NCBI GenBank assembly: GCA_002472565.1 | Contig: DKSK01000010.1 | Coordinates: forward strand, 138,089-148,872 | Source: Bacteroidales bacterium UBA7258 | Lineage (GTDB): Bacteria > Bacteroidota > Bacteroidia > Bacteroidales > UBA932 | Direction: 5' to 3' | Length of the DNA stretch: 10,784 nt | Shown: positions 1-6,091 of the stretch, piece by piece | Numbering within the stretch: the stretch's first letter is position 1 | Layout of the letters: the number at the start of each line of letters is the position of its first letter | Program-made: the position numbers and the translations under genes | Notes under the pieces: model-generated | The model's database searches: none | The model's input: the letters and a program-made list of their open reading frames with translations, nothing else | What the model was told of the DNA's origin: nothing

Positions 1-22
1 CTGGCGGGGTTTCGCCACCCGA
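1..22. repeat. REP-like palindrome, copy 1 (cut by window start)
   Basis: This is the right part of the 26-bp palindrome, from CTGGCG through the right arm CGCCACCCGA. The first four bases of the left arm lie outside the window. It has C in the left arm opposite C in the right arm, the central mismatch seen in many copies. It sits in the spacer upstream of the tRNA-Ser gene. Confidence 0.85.
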
Positions 23-37
23 TGAATAGATGAATTT

Positions 38-69
38 TTTGTTGGAATGGAACAATTTTCTTAAATTCG
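38..69 (+). promoter_or_regulatory. Possible promoter of the tRNA-Ser gene
   Basis: TTTG at 38-41 is followed after 20 bases by TAAATTCG at 62-69, one mismatch from the Bacteroidota -7 element TAnnTTTG. Transcription would start a few bases before the mature tRNA 5' end at 80. The assignment rests on pattern and spacing only. Confidence 0.4.
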
Positions 70-79
70 CAGTCCTATT

Positions 80-166
80 GGAAAGGTGCTCGAGTGGCTG
101 AAGAGACATGTCCCGAAAACATGCATACGGGTGACCGTATCAAGGGTTCGAATCCCTTCCTTTCCG
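80..166 (+). tRNA. tRNA-Ser, anticodon CGA
   Basis: A complete class II cloverleaf can be folded by eye. The acceptor stem is GGAAAGG (80-86) with CCTTTCC (159-165), with discriminator G166. The D arm has CTC/GAG. The anticodon stem is CATGT/ACATG with loop CCCGAAA (112-118). The long variable arm ATACGG/CCGTAT has loop GTGA, and the T arm is AAGGG/CCCTT around TTCGAAT. The long variable arm and G discriminator fit serine. The anticodon at 114-116 is CGA, reading UCG. No CCA is encoded. One oddity is that position 33 (base 113) is C instead of the near-invariant U. Confidence 0.93.
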
Positions 167-221
167 CTCTTTAATAATGCTTGTTCAGCAAGATTTCCAG
201 ATTCTGCCAGCCGTCATCAAT

Positions 222-252
222 TTTGACACAGAGGAGAGAATTTGTATATTTG
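222..252 (+). promoter_or_regulatory. Bacteroidota-type promoter of the PrsW-family gene
   Basis: TTTG at 222-225, a 19-base spacer and TATATTTG at 245-252 match the Bacteroidota sigma-ABfr consensus (TTTG, about 19-21 bases, TAnnTTTG) in both boxes. Transcription would begin near 258-260. This decides the start of the next gene: an upstream TTG at 242 would lie inside the promoter, whereas ATG 275 gives a short leader. Confidence 0.65.
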
Positions 253-274
253 GGCGTCAAAATCGATATCTGAG

Positions 275-1027
275 ATGCTCCTCATATCCATAGCGGCAGT
301 GTTGCCGGCGCTATTACTGCTTCTTTTCGTCTACAGGCAAGACTCAATACCTGAGCCGAGAAACATAGTGGTAAAAGGCTTGATTTTCGGAGGTCTTGCG
401 ACCTTTGCATCCACCTTGATTTCTACCCCTTTTTTCAATCTCGGTCTCTTTGTCAATGAACCGGAAACGGTTGGAGAAGCCATTAAAACTGCATTCTTCG
501 GCGCTGCGATACCTGAAGAATGTGCAAAGCTCTTCATGCTCTGGCTGCTCTTGCGCCATAACCCTTATTTCGATGAGAAATATGACGGAATCGTCTATGC
601 TGCCTCTGTAGGCTTAGGTTTTGCGGCTTTCGAGAACCTTCTTTATGTCATTAGTGCCGGTGCAGGCTGGTTTTCTGTCGCCGTATCCAGAGCCTTCCTT
701 GCAATACCAGGACATTTCGCCTTCGCAGTCATGATGGGCTATTATTATTCGCTATATCATTTTTATGGCTCTGACGCACCGACCGGCACAAAGACCAAAG
801 TTCTGCTCGTTCCTATACTTCTCCATGGAACCTATGACTCCATCTGCTTCATTTCTGACCTCAATGCGGCATGGTCAGGAGTACTTACACTTGTACTCCT
901 CTATTTCTGCATCAGGATGTTTAAAGCAACACGCGCGAAAATTATCTCCGAAGCAGAGAAAAATCGGGAAGAGAATGAATTCTGGAGAAATTCCGCACCT
1001 GATGACGAAGAGCCTGATGACCAGTAG
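275..1027 (+). CDS. PrsW-family intramembrane metalloprotease-like protein
   Basis: A 250-residue polytopic membrane protein of the PrsW family, known in Bacillus for site-1 cleavage of an anti-sigma factor. From ATG 275 the first residues form a membrane segment, followed by several more. The family motifs are visible: P-E81-E82-C-A-K85 (EExxK), G-F-A-A-F-E120-N121, H147 in GHFAF, and H184-G-T-Y-D in a late membrane segment. These are the putative active-site residues within the membrane. The C-terminal 40 residues are charged and cytosolic-looking. The frame stays open to a TTG at 242 next to a GAGGAGA run (231-237), but the promoter at 222-252 argues for ATG 275. No sigma or anti-sigma gene is adjacent, so the substrate is unknown. 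The stop is one base from the stop of the convergent EamA gene. Confidence 0.85.
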   Translation: MLLISIAAVLPALLLLLFVYRQDSIPEPRNIVVKGLIFGGLATFASTLISTPFFNLGLFVNEPETVGEAIKTAFFGAAIPEECAKLFMLWLLLRHNPYFDEKYDGIVYAASVGLGFAAFENLLYVISAGAGWFSVAVSRAFLAIPGHFAFAVMMGYYYSLYHFYGSDAPTGTKTKVLLVPILLHGTYDSICFISDLNAAWSGVLTLVLLYFCIRMFKATRAKIISEAEKNREENEFWRNSAPDDEEPDDQ

Positions 1028-1028
1028 T

Positions 1029-1991
1029 TCATTCGGCCGCCCTTGACTTGTTGACAAGGAATACTCCTGCGAAAACGAAGAATACGGCAAGAAACTTTTG
1101 CCATGTAAACGCATCATAACCTTTTATGGCTGAGAAAATTGCAGCAATTATCGGCTGAACGTAATTGTACATGCTCACCAGCGTTGGCCGGACCGTTTTC
1201 TGTCCATAAGGGATCAGAAAATAGGCAATGCAGGTCGCAAATATGACGAGGAAGGCTATCTCTGCAACCACTTTCGACGACATCTCAGCATAGTTTGCCG
1301 AGAGAAGTCCATGTGTGGAGAACGGGAGACTGAGAATCAGGGCAAAAAGGAAACTCCACTTCATCATGGAGACAACCTTATACTTCTTTATCAGAGGCCT
1401 GAATATTCCAAGATAGCATGAGAAAGATATGCTATTCCCCAGGAGGAGAGCATAACCAAGCAGACTGGTAGATGAAACCCCGTTCGCCGCATGGTTGGAA
1501 TTGAGAATGAGGAAGATAATACCTGCAAGGCTGACAAGCACTCCTGCGACTTTTTTCCCTGTGACAGGCTCCCCGACTGCGATGAAGGCGACGAACATGG
1601 TGAAAATAGGACCAAGCGTTCCGAAAATCCCTACATCGACAGGAGTTGACATGGTTATGGCAAATAGAAAGGTGATCTGAGGAAAGAAGAGTCCAAGCAT
1701 GGATGCCAAAGCTATCTTCCACAGATCCTTATTTTCAACTCCCCCATCATGGCTGAAGAATCCGATCAACCAGAAGGCCAAGGCAGATGTAGCGGCCCTG
1801 ATAGTGAAAAGGGCCATAGGGCTGATTGTCTTCGAAAGAGCGACATCCTTGCAAGTGACCAGATTGATTCCGAAGATCGCATATGCCATGAAAACCGCCG
1901 CGTGGCCCCAAATATTGCCTGATTTTCCCGATTTTCCATCGGCTGACGAAACTCCGCCACCCGACAAGCACGAAGTATTTATCTCTTCCAT
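1029..1991 (-). CDS. DMT-superfamily (EamA) transporter
   Basis: A 320-residue protein with about ten hydrophobic segments in two similar halves, the layout of EamA/RhaT-like drug/metabolite exporters. Typical features are the early FMAYAIFGINLV helix, a conserved TIRAATSALAFW segment, and the second-half stretch from VSMYNYVQPIIAAIFSA. The substrate cannot be deduced. ATG 1991 is preferred. The frame can be extended to a GTG at 2015, but that lies within a palindrome copy and encodes no membrane segment. Residues 10-18 are encoded by the palindrome at 1939-1964, so the N-terminal tail before the first helix is repeat-derived. The start region is duplicated in tandem (1943-2052). That places an out-of-frame 17-codon copy of the N terminus immediately upstream, ending one base before this ATG. 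There is no visible terminator between this gene and the convergent gene before it. Confidence 0.87.
   Translation of the reverse strand: MEEINTSCLSGGGVSSADGKSGKSGNIWGHAAVFMAYAIFGINLVTCKDVALSKTISPMALFTIRAATSALAFWLIGFFSHDGGVENKDLWKIALASMLGLFFPQITFLFAITMSTPVDVGIFGTLGPIFTMFVAFIAVGEPVTGKKVAGVLVSLAGIIFLILNSNHAANGVSSTSLLGYALLLGNSISFSCYLGIFRPLIKKYKVVSMMKWSFLFALILSLPFSTHGLLSANYAEMSSKVVAEIAFLVIFATCIAYFLIPYGQKTVRPTLVSMYNYVQPIIAAIFSAIKGYDAFTWQKFLAVFFVFAGVFLVNKSRAAE
1939..1964. repeat. REP-like palindrome, copy 2 (inside EamA CDS)
   Basis: Left arm TCGGCTGACG, middle AAACTC, right arm CGCCACCCGA. It is read on the minus strand as residues 10-18 of the transporter (S-G-G-G-V-S-S-A-D). It carries the central C/C mismatch plus one extra mismatch in the left arm. 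Confidence 0.88.
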
Positions 1992-1992
1992 T

Positions 1993-2046
1993 TTACACTG
2001 ACGAAACTCCGCCACCCGACAAGCACGAAGTATTTATCTCTTCCAT
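1993..2046 (-). CDS. 17-codon upstream ORF created by the tandem duplication
   Basis: ATG 2046 in the outer duplicate opens a frame that repeats the first residues of the EamA protein (M-E-E-I-N-T-S...). It ends in TAA at 1993-1995, one base before the EamA ATG at 1991. If transcription starts near 2057, this short ORF would be translated first and could couple to, or compete with, the main start. That it is translated is inference. Confidence 0.4.
   Translation of the reverse strand: MEEINTSCLSGGGVSSV
1998..2019. repeat. REP-like palindrome, copy 3 (truncated by duplication)
   Basis: This second copy from the 55-bp duplication runs from CTGACG through right arm CGCCACCCGA. It lacks the first TCGG because the duplication boundary falls inside the left arm. 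Confidence 0.85.
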
Positions 2047-2063
2047 TTTACACTTTTACGTCG

Positions 2064-2071
2064 CAAAGTTA
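2064..2071 (-). promoter_or_regulatory. Possible -7 element for the EamA transporter
   Basis: On the minus strand this reads TAACTTTG, matching TAnnTTTG. No good TTTG is present about 20 bases upstream, only AT-rich sequence, so the -33 box is weak. It would start transcription near 2057. Confidence 0.4.
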
Positions 2072-2082
2072 TTATTAATTAT

Positions 2083-2090
2083 TAAATTTG
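2083..2090 (+). promoter_or_regulatory. Possible -7 element for the oxidoreductase operon
   Basis: TAAATTTG matches TAnnTTTG and would start transcription near 2097, 20 bases before ATG 2117. The -33 region is not convincing. It forms a divergent pair with the element at 2064-2071. Confidence 0.42.
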
Positions 2091-2116
2091 TTAGAATTAG
2101 ATAACTCAAGAGGCAT

Positions 2117-3331
2117 ATGAATAACCATGAAGCGCTTCGCTGCCTTCTGTGCAAGAAACCCTTATGTTCAGGGGCCTGCCCAGTCCACACCGCAGTGCCC
2201 GTCTGCATGCAACTCTATAGGGAGGACAGACTTGAAGAAGCTGGCAAAATTCTTTTTGACAATAATCCGATGTCTGCTATTACATCGCTCGTTTGCGACT
2301 GGAACAGACTCTGCTATGGACATTGCATCCTAAACAAGAGAGGCGTCCCTGTACATTGGTATGAGATAGAACAAGAGATATCCGGAGAGTATCTGAAGCA
2401 TGTCTATATCACTGTCCCTCAGGAGACCGGAAAGAAAGTCGCCATCATCGGAGGCGGGCCTGCGGGAATCACGGTGGCAATAAAGTTGCGTGAAGCCGGC
2501 GTCGGGGTCGAAATTTTCGATGAGGAACGCAGGGTCGGAGGCGTACCATATTACGGAATCCCAGACTTCAGGCTGGACAAGACGATACTCAACAGGTACG
2601 AACGCATCCTGTTTGAAGCAGGGGTCACCTTCCACGGAGGAGTACAAGTAGGCAAAGACCTGCTGCTCAAGGACCTGCAGAAGCGCTTTGACGCCGTCAT
2701 TGTCACGGCCGGGGCCGACGTTCCGAGGAAACTGAATATCCCCGGAGAGGACGGCAACCCCCATATTCTCTATTCACTTGACTTCCTCAAAGACCCGAAG
2801 TCATATTCACTCGGGCAGAAGGTCCTTGTCATAGGAGGAGGCAATGTGACCATGGACGCCGCACGCACGGCCGTCCGCATGGGCTGCGACACAACCATCG
2901 TCTACCGCAAGACTTTCGAAAACATGCCGGCCAACTACAGGGAAGTAGAAGAAGCCAAGTTTGACGGAGTAAAATTCGAGCTGTTCCAGGTACCTGTTGC
3001 CATAGAAGGAGACGAAGCCGTCATTATTAACTGCGAAAACGTAGAGGATGAAAACGGCAAAGTCCACACCAAGACGCTGGAAGGGACCGAGCACAAGATG
3101 CATTTCGACACCATGCTCGTGTCCATCAGCGCCAACGTCGACTACGGAGTCTTCTCCGGCTCAAATGTCAACTTCGACGAACGCGGCCGTCTGGTAACCG
3201 GGGAAGACCAGCAGGCCATGCCTGGGCTCTTCATCGCTGGAGACTTCCTGACCGGCCCGAAGACCGTCGTCGAAGCCGTAGCCTCCGCTAAAACAGCTGT
3301 CGCCAGCACCCTTCATTACCTCTCACTATGA
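2117..3331 (+). CDS. FAD/NAD(P)-dependent Fe-S oxidoreductase, GltD/PreT type
   Basis: A 404-residue flavoprotein of the glutamate-synthase-small-subunit / dihydropyrimidine-dehydrogenase-A family. The N-terminal ferredoxin-like domain has C9, C12, C17 and C21 (C-L-L-C-K-K-P-L-C-S-G-A-C-P) and C60, C66 and C70, the ligands expected for two [4Fe-4S] clusters. An FAD-binding Rossmann motif, IIGGGPAGITVA, sits at about 110-121. The NAD(P)-binding motif VIGGGNVTMDAAR is at about 238-250, and the closing flavin motif AGDFLTGP at about 374-381. At about 400 residues it is closer in length to PreT than to GltD. Neither a glutamate synthase large subunit nor a PreA-like catalytic subunit is next to it, so the partner and substrate are unknown. 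It probably moves electrons between NAD(P)H and another protein in the cytoplasm. Its stop overlaps the next start (ATGA). Confidence 0.85.
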   Translation: MNNHEALRCLLCKKPLCSGACPVHTAVPVCMQLYREDRLEEAGKILFDNNPMSAITSLVCDWNRLCYGHCILNKRGVPVHWYEIEQEISGEYLKHVYITVPQETGKKVAIIGGGPAGITVAIKLREAGVGVEIFDEERRVGGVPYYGIPDFRLDKTILNRYERILFEAGVTFHGGVQVGKDLLLKDLQKRFDAVIVTAGADVPRKLNIPGEDGNPHILYSLDFLKDPKSYSLGQKVLVIGGGNVTMDAARTAVRMGCDTTIVYRKTFENMPANYREVEEAKFDGVKFELFQVPVAIEGDEAVIINCENVEDENGKVHTKTLEGTEHKMHFDTMLVSISANVDYGVFSGSNVNFDERGRLVTGEDQQAMPGLFIAGDFLTGPKTVVEAVASAKTAVASTLHYLSL

Positions 3332-4479
3332 TTGATTTTTTCCTCCGTCGGCTGGCGGCATTTCGCCAGCCGATCAGGGAGGCGGTCTTCGCGGCCGTCA
3401 TGGTCCTGGCTGCGGCTTGCTCCGGCAATGGAGACCAGCTGACTCTTCTCGTAGGCACCTACACCGGAAGCGGTAGCGAAGGCATCTACGTCTATAAGTT
3501 TGACCAGACCAAGGGCAGGCTCGTCCATCCCGCTGACTCGATTACCGAGGCTCCGGGAGCCTATGGCAAGGTCAAGGTTGACAATCCGTCATTCCTTATA
3601 GCTCCGGAATCGGGAGTTGTCTACGCCGTATCCGAAATGGATGATAGCACGGCCTGCCTGAACGCCTTCACCTTCGACAAAACCAGCGGTAAATTTACGT
3701 TGATAAACTCGATGCCGACGGGCAGTCCTGACCCTTGCTACGTGTCCACAAACGGGAAGCTTGTCTTGACGGCCGATTATGGCGGTTCACTCTCAGCTTT
3801 TCCTATCGCGTCGGGTGGCGGCCTCCGCCAGCCGCAAGTCTTAGCGGGAACGGTCGGCGGGCCTGACCCTAAAAGGCAGGCGGTTCCTCATGTCCATTGC
3901 GCCTACTTCACACCTGACGGACAGCATGTACTTGAAAGCAATTTCAGCGCTGACAACATAGTAGAATACGATGTGGCTGGAGACTCACTGGTCTCCACCG
4001 GCACTTTCTTCCCACTTAATGCGGACTATGGGCCTCGCCACATCACTTTCAGCCCGGACGGCAAGACATGCTATGTCATTGGTGAACTTTCCGGGGACAT
4101 TACTGTCTTCCAATACAATCCGGACGGGATGATGTTAAAGAAGCAAGTCATCAAAGCCGATCCTGGAGACGCCCGGGGATCGGCTGACATCCACACGTCA
4201 CCCGACGGAAAGTTCCTTTATGCGAGCATTCGGTTGCAGAATGACGGAATCAGTATTTTCAAAATCGGGGACGAGGGTATGCTAAGTCCGGCCGGCTTCA
4301 TCAACACCGGAAAGCATCCTCGCAATTTCGACATCACACCGAACGGCCGCTTCCTGCTTTGCGCCTGCAGAGATTCGGACATGATACAGATTTTTAGGCG
4401 CAACACGCGCACTGGCGAGCTAAAGGACACGGGCAGGAGGATCCATCTCAGCAAGCCAGTATGCATAGTCTTTAACTAA
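3328..4479 (+). CDS. Lactonase-family beta-propeller lipoprotein (6-phosphogluconolactonase-like)
   Basis: A 383-residue protein of the seven-bladed lactonase family (YbhE-like). Diagnostic stretches are LVGTYTGSGSEGIYVYKFD near the start, PHVHCAYFTPDG, GPRHITFSPDGK and the C-terminal GKHPRNFDITPNGRFLL. A signal peptide ends in a lipobox, L-A-A-A-C31, so the mature protein is probably an exported lipoprotein, unlike cytosolic Pgl. Its natural substrate is therefore uncertain. Two palindrome copies lie in the frame. Bases 3348-3373 encode residues 8-15 and lengthen the signal peptide's n-region. Bases 3811-3834 encode residues 162-169 (S-G-G-G-L-R-Q-P), where homologues have a short inter-strand loop. 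The start overlaps the previous stop, indicating translational coupling. Confidence 0.85.
   Translation: MIDFFLRRLAAFRQPIREAVFAAVMVLAAACSGNGDQLTLLVGTYTGSGSEGIYVYKFDQTKGRLVHPADSITEAPGAYGKVKVDNPSFLIAPESGVVYAVSEMDDSTACLNAFTFDKTSGKFTLINSMPTGSPDPCYVSTNGKLVLTADYGGSLSAFPIASGGGLRQPQVLAGTVGGPDPKRQAVPHVHCAYFTPDGQHVLESNFSADNIVEYDVAGDSLVSTGTFFPLNADYGPRHITFSPDGKTCYVIGELSGDITVFQYNPDGMMLKKQVIKADPGDARGSADIHTSPDGKFLYASIRLQNDGISIFKIGDEGMLSPAGFINTGKHPRNFDITPNGRFLLCACRDSDMIQIFRRNTRTGELKDTGRRIHLSKPVCIVFN
3348..3373. repeat. REP-like palindrome, copy 4 (inside lactonase CDS)
   Basis: A complete copy with fully paired arms: TCGGCTGGCG, middle GCATTT, CGCCAGCCGA. It is read in frame as about residues 8-15 of the lipoprotein's signal peptide n-region. 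Confidence 0.92.
3811..3834. repeat. REP-like palindrome, copy 5 (inside lactonase CDS)
   Basis: Left arm TCGGGTGGCG, shortened middle, right arm CGCCAGCCG with the last base changed. It has the G/G central mismatch. It is read in frame as residues 162-169 of the lactonase-family protein, at a loop between propeller strands. Confidence 0.8.
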
Positions 4480-4482
4480 GTC

Positions 4483-5355
4483 ATGGCATTTCTCAAGGCA
4501 GCTGGCATAATCGGAGCGGCATGCATCGTAGCCCTCGGACTTTTTTATGGAGGTAAAGCATTGATACAGAATAGATCAGACAATAATCCAATCGGCCATG
4601 AATCCGTCAAGATAGAAGAACTCAGCTACTTCGATGGCATGGACAAAATCTATGGACAAGTCTACCTGCCTGCCGACAGTTCAGGATGCCTGCCCGTCGT
4701 TATCTTCTGCCATGGATTCGGATCAAATGGCCAATGGGGAGAACCATATTGCAAATCATTGGCCTCCAATGGCTTTGCGGCATATGCCTTCGACTTCCGT
4801 GGTGGGTCCCCCAATTCCAAGAGCACTGGACTTCAGACAGAGGAGATGAACATCAAGACGGAAATACAAGACCTTGAGCTCGTATTCAAGCGCATCCGGA
4901 AAGAAAATTTCTGCAACGGAGAAATATATCTGATGGGTCACTCCCTTGGAGGCTTGGTATCGACTCTCTTCGCTTCAAAGGAGAAGAAGGTGGCAGGACT
5001 CATTCTTATGGCACCAGCCTTCAATGCCCCTGAAGATGCGAGAGCACAGTTTCCGAAAGCGAAAGATATTCCAGATACAGTCGAATTCATGGGGATGACC
5101 CTTGGAAATAATTACTACAAAGAACTTTACAAGCTCAACCCATACAAAGCAGCCTCAAAGTTCAAAGGACGAGTTCTGCTAATTCAAGGAAATGCAGACA
5201 AAATTGTTCCCGTGGAATATTCTGACAAAGCCGCCGGGACGTTTCCAAATGTGGAATATAAACGGATAGAAGGAGCTAACCATAGCTTCTCCGGAGCGTC
5301 ACGCGCAAAAGTAATAGAGATAATAAAAGCCTGGCTTTCAGACAATAAACTTTAA
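4483..5355 (+). CDS. Membrane-anchored alpha/beta hydrolase
   Basis: A 290-residue serine hydrolase. A hydrophobic N-terminal segment (about residues 5-28) looks like a signal anchor, so the catalytic domain is probably extracytoplasmic. The fold's landmarks are all present: the oxyanion region VVIFCHGFGSNG (about 72-83), nucleophile elbow G-H-S154-L-G-G, D239 in GNADKIVP, and H267 in GANHSF, forming a plausible Ser-Asp-His triad. The sequence resembles the BAAT/acyl-CoA thioesterase-like and dienelactone-hydrolase-like clan members often called alpha/beta fold hydrolases. The substrate cannot be told. It starts three bases after the previous stop, so it is almost certainly cotranscribed with the lactonase-family gene. 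Its end is followed directly by the three-copy palindrome array. Confidence 0.88.
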   Translation: MAFLKAAGIIGAACIVALGLFYGGKALIQNRSDNNPIGHESVKIEELSYFDGMDKIYGQVYLPADSSGCLPVVIFCHGFGSNGQWGEPYCKSLASNGFAAYAFDFRGGSPNSKSTGLQTEEMNIKTEIQDLELVFKRIRKENFCNGEIYLMGHSLGGLVSTLFASKEKKVAGLILMAPAFNAPEDARAQFPKAKDIPDTVEFMGMTLGNNYYKELYKLNPYKAASKFKGRVLLIQGNADKIVPVEYSDKAAGTFPNVEYKRIEGANHSFSGASRAKVIEIIKAWLSDNKL

Positions 5356-5362
5356 TCCCAGC

Positions 5363-5388
5363 TCGGCTGGCGAAAGGCCGCCACCCGA
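5363..5388. repeat. REP-like palindrome, copy 6 (array unit 1)
   Basis: Arms TCGGCTGGCG and CGCCACCCGA with middle AAAGGC. It has the central C/C mismatch. It is the first unit of a tandem array with 46-bp period. Confidence 0.95.
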
Positions 5389-5408
5389 CGGAAACGACAA
5401 GACAAAGC

Positions 5409-5434
5409 TCGGCTGGCGAAAGGCCGCCACCCGA
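5409..5434. repeat. REP-like palindrome, copy 7 (array unit 2)
   Basis: Identical to the first unit across the palindrome, with a one-base difference in the following linker. Confidence 0.95.
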
Positions 5435-5454
5435 CGGAAACGGCAAGACAAAGC

Positions 5455-5480
5455 TCGGCTGGCGAAAAGCCGCCACCCGA
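5455..5480. repeat. REP-like palindrome, copy 8 (array unit 3)
   Basis: Differs from units 1 and 2 by one base in the middle (AAAAGC). It ends 12 bases before the start codon of the editing-protein gene, and the linker after CGGAAA diverges. Confidence 0.95.
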
Positions 5481-5492
5481 CGGAAATAGAAA

Positions 5493-6026
5493 ATGTTCAA
5501 GGTTAGCGAAATAATGACGACTCCGCCCGACAATTTTGCGACGGAACTGCAGAAAAAGGTCTACGAGACGTTCAATTCACAAGGAATCAGATTCGAGCGT
5601 GTCGACACGGATCCGGGAATCACCATGGAAGATTGTCAGAATATTGATGCAAAGCTTGGCGTCAAGATCGTAAAGACAATATTCGTTTGCAACAGGCAGC
5701 AGACCGAGTTCTACATCTATGTCACGACCGATTCAAAGCCTTTTGTCACTAGGGATTTCTGCCGTGCAATCGGCATTCCGCGCGTGTCATTCGCCCCTGA
5801 AAATAAGCTGAAGGAGATAGCTGGAGTCGATGTCGGAGCGACAACCGCACTATGCGCGGTGCTCGACTCTGCCAAAGATGTCCATTTCGTCATCGACAAA
5901 GAAGTCTTGGCAAATCCATTCTATGCCTGCACAGATGGCACTGCAACTTGCTTCGTAAAGATACGCACCACCGACTTGATGGACAAATACTTTCCCTTCA
6001 CAGGACACACACCCACAATTATTTGA
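5493..6026 (+). CDS. ProX-type prolyl-tRNA editing protein (YbaK/aaRS-associated domain)
   Basis: A 177-residue stand-alone editing domain of the prolyl-tRNA-synthetase-associated family (PrdX/ProXp-ala, YbaK superfamily). These proteins hydrolyse mischarged tRNA, typically Ala-tRNA(Pro), in the cytoplasm. Recognisable blocks are FERVDTDPGITMEDC (about 34-48), the core strand VKIVKTIFVCNRQ with K61 as the likely functional lysine, PRVSFAPENKL, GVDVGATTA (111-119, the substrate-loop region) and the C-terminal FPFTGHTPTII. Length and ends match full-length members. ATG 5493 comes right after the palindrome array. A second ATG at 5514 also precedes the conserved domain and cannot be excluded. 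There is no Shine-Dalgarno sequence, as is usual in Bacteroidota. Substrate specificity is inferred from family resemblance. Confidence 0.87.
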   Translation: MFKVSEIMTTPPDNFATELQKKVYETFNSQGIRFERVDTDPGITMEDCQNIDAKLGVKIVKTIFVCNRQQTEFYIYVTTDSKPFVTRDFCRAIGIPRVSFAPENKLKEIAGVDVGATTALCAVLDSAKDVHFVIDKEVLANPFYACTDGTATCFVKIRTTDLMDKYFPFTGHTPTII

Positions 6027-6039
6027 ATTTTGGTTCGCA

Positions 6040-6065
6040 ACGGGTGGCGAAGTACCGCCAGCCGA
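6040..6065. repeat. REP-like palindrome, copy 9
   Basis: Left arm ACGGGTGGCG (first base changed), middle AAGTAC, right arm CGCCAGCCGA, with the G/G central mismatch. It lies 26 bases before the MATE start. The bases after it, CGGAAA, repeat those after the 5363-5480 array units. Confidence 0.9.
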
Positions 6066-6091
6066 CGGAAAATGCCTTGCCGGGATACGAA

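Larger units (their letters stand above)
1943..2052. repeat. 55-bp perfect tandem duplication, two copies
   Basis: Bases 1943-1997 are repeated exactly at 1998-2052, and two further bases match the start of a third unit. Each unit contains most of one palindrome plus the EamA start codon and its first codons on the minus strand. The identity implies a recent event. The length is not a multiple of three, so the upstream copy is out of frame with the gene. Confidence 0.97.
5363..5480. repeat. Three-copy tandem array of palindromes, 46-bp period
   Basis: Palindromes start at 5363, 5409 and 5455. The 20-base linkers CGGAAACGRCAAGACAAAGC differ at a single base, so the unit is palindrome plus linker and arose by tandem duplication. 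The array fills almost the whole 137-base gap between the hydrolase and the editing protein. As RNA it would form three strong hairpins, which could stabilise the upstream transcript or dampen readthrough. No promoter is visible here. Confidence 0.95.

Noticed and set aside
178..196. Terminator after the tRNA gene
   Set aside because: Only a 4-base stem (TGCT/AGCA) can form, and a three-base T run follows, which is too weak to call.
242..274. Longer PrsW-family protein starting at TTG 242
   Set aside because: A consensus promoter covers 222-252, so the TTG would not be transcribed from it. The family N terminus begins at ATG 275, despite the GAGGAGA run before the TTG.
1992..2015. GTG start at 2015 for the EamA transporter
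   Set aside because: The extra codons come from the duplicated palindrome, and the duplication unit itself carries the authentic-looking ATG start context.
2330..2764. Long minus-strand frame inside the oxidoreductase gene
   Set aside because: The plus-strand frame carries all cysteine and nucleotide-binding motifs. The antisense frame has no recognisable features.
5363..5480. Possible short CRISPR array (three repeats with 20-base spacers)
   Set aside because: The spacers are nearly identical to each other, the repeat belongs to a family dispersed over the whole window, and no cas gene is present.
5852..6091. N-terminal extension of the MATE frame
   Set aside because: This stretch is the editing-protein gene and a palindrome read in another frame. 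It shows no family similarity, and ATG 6092 gives a normal MATE start.
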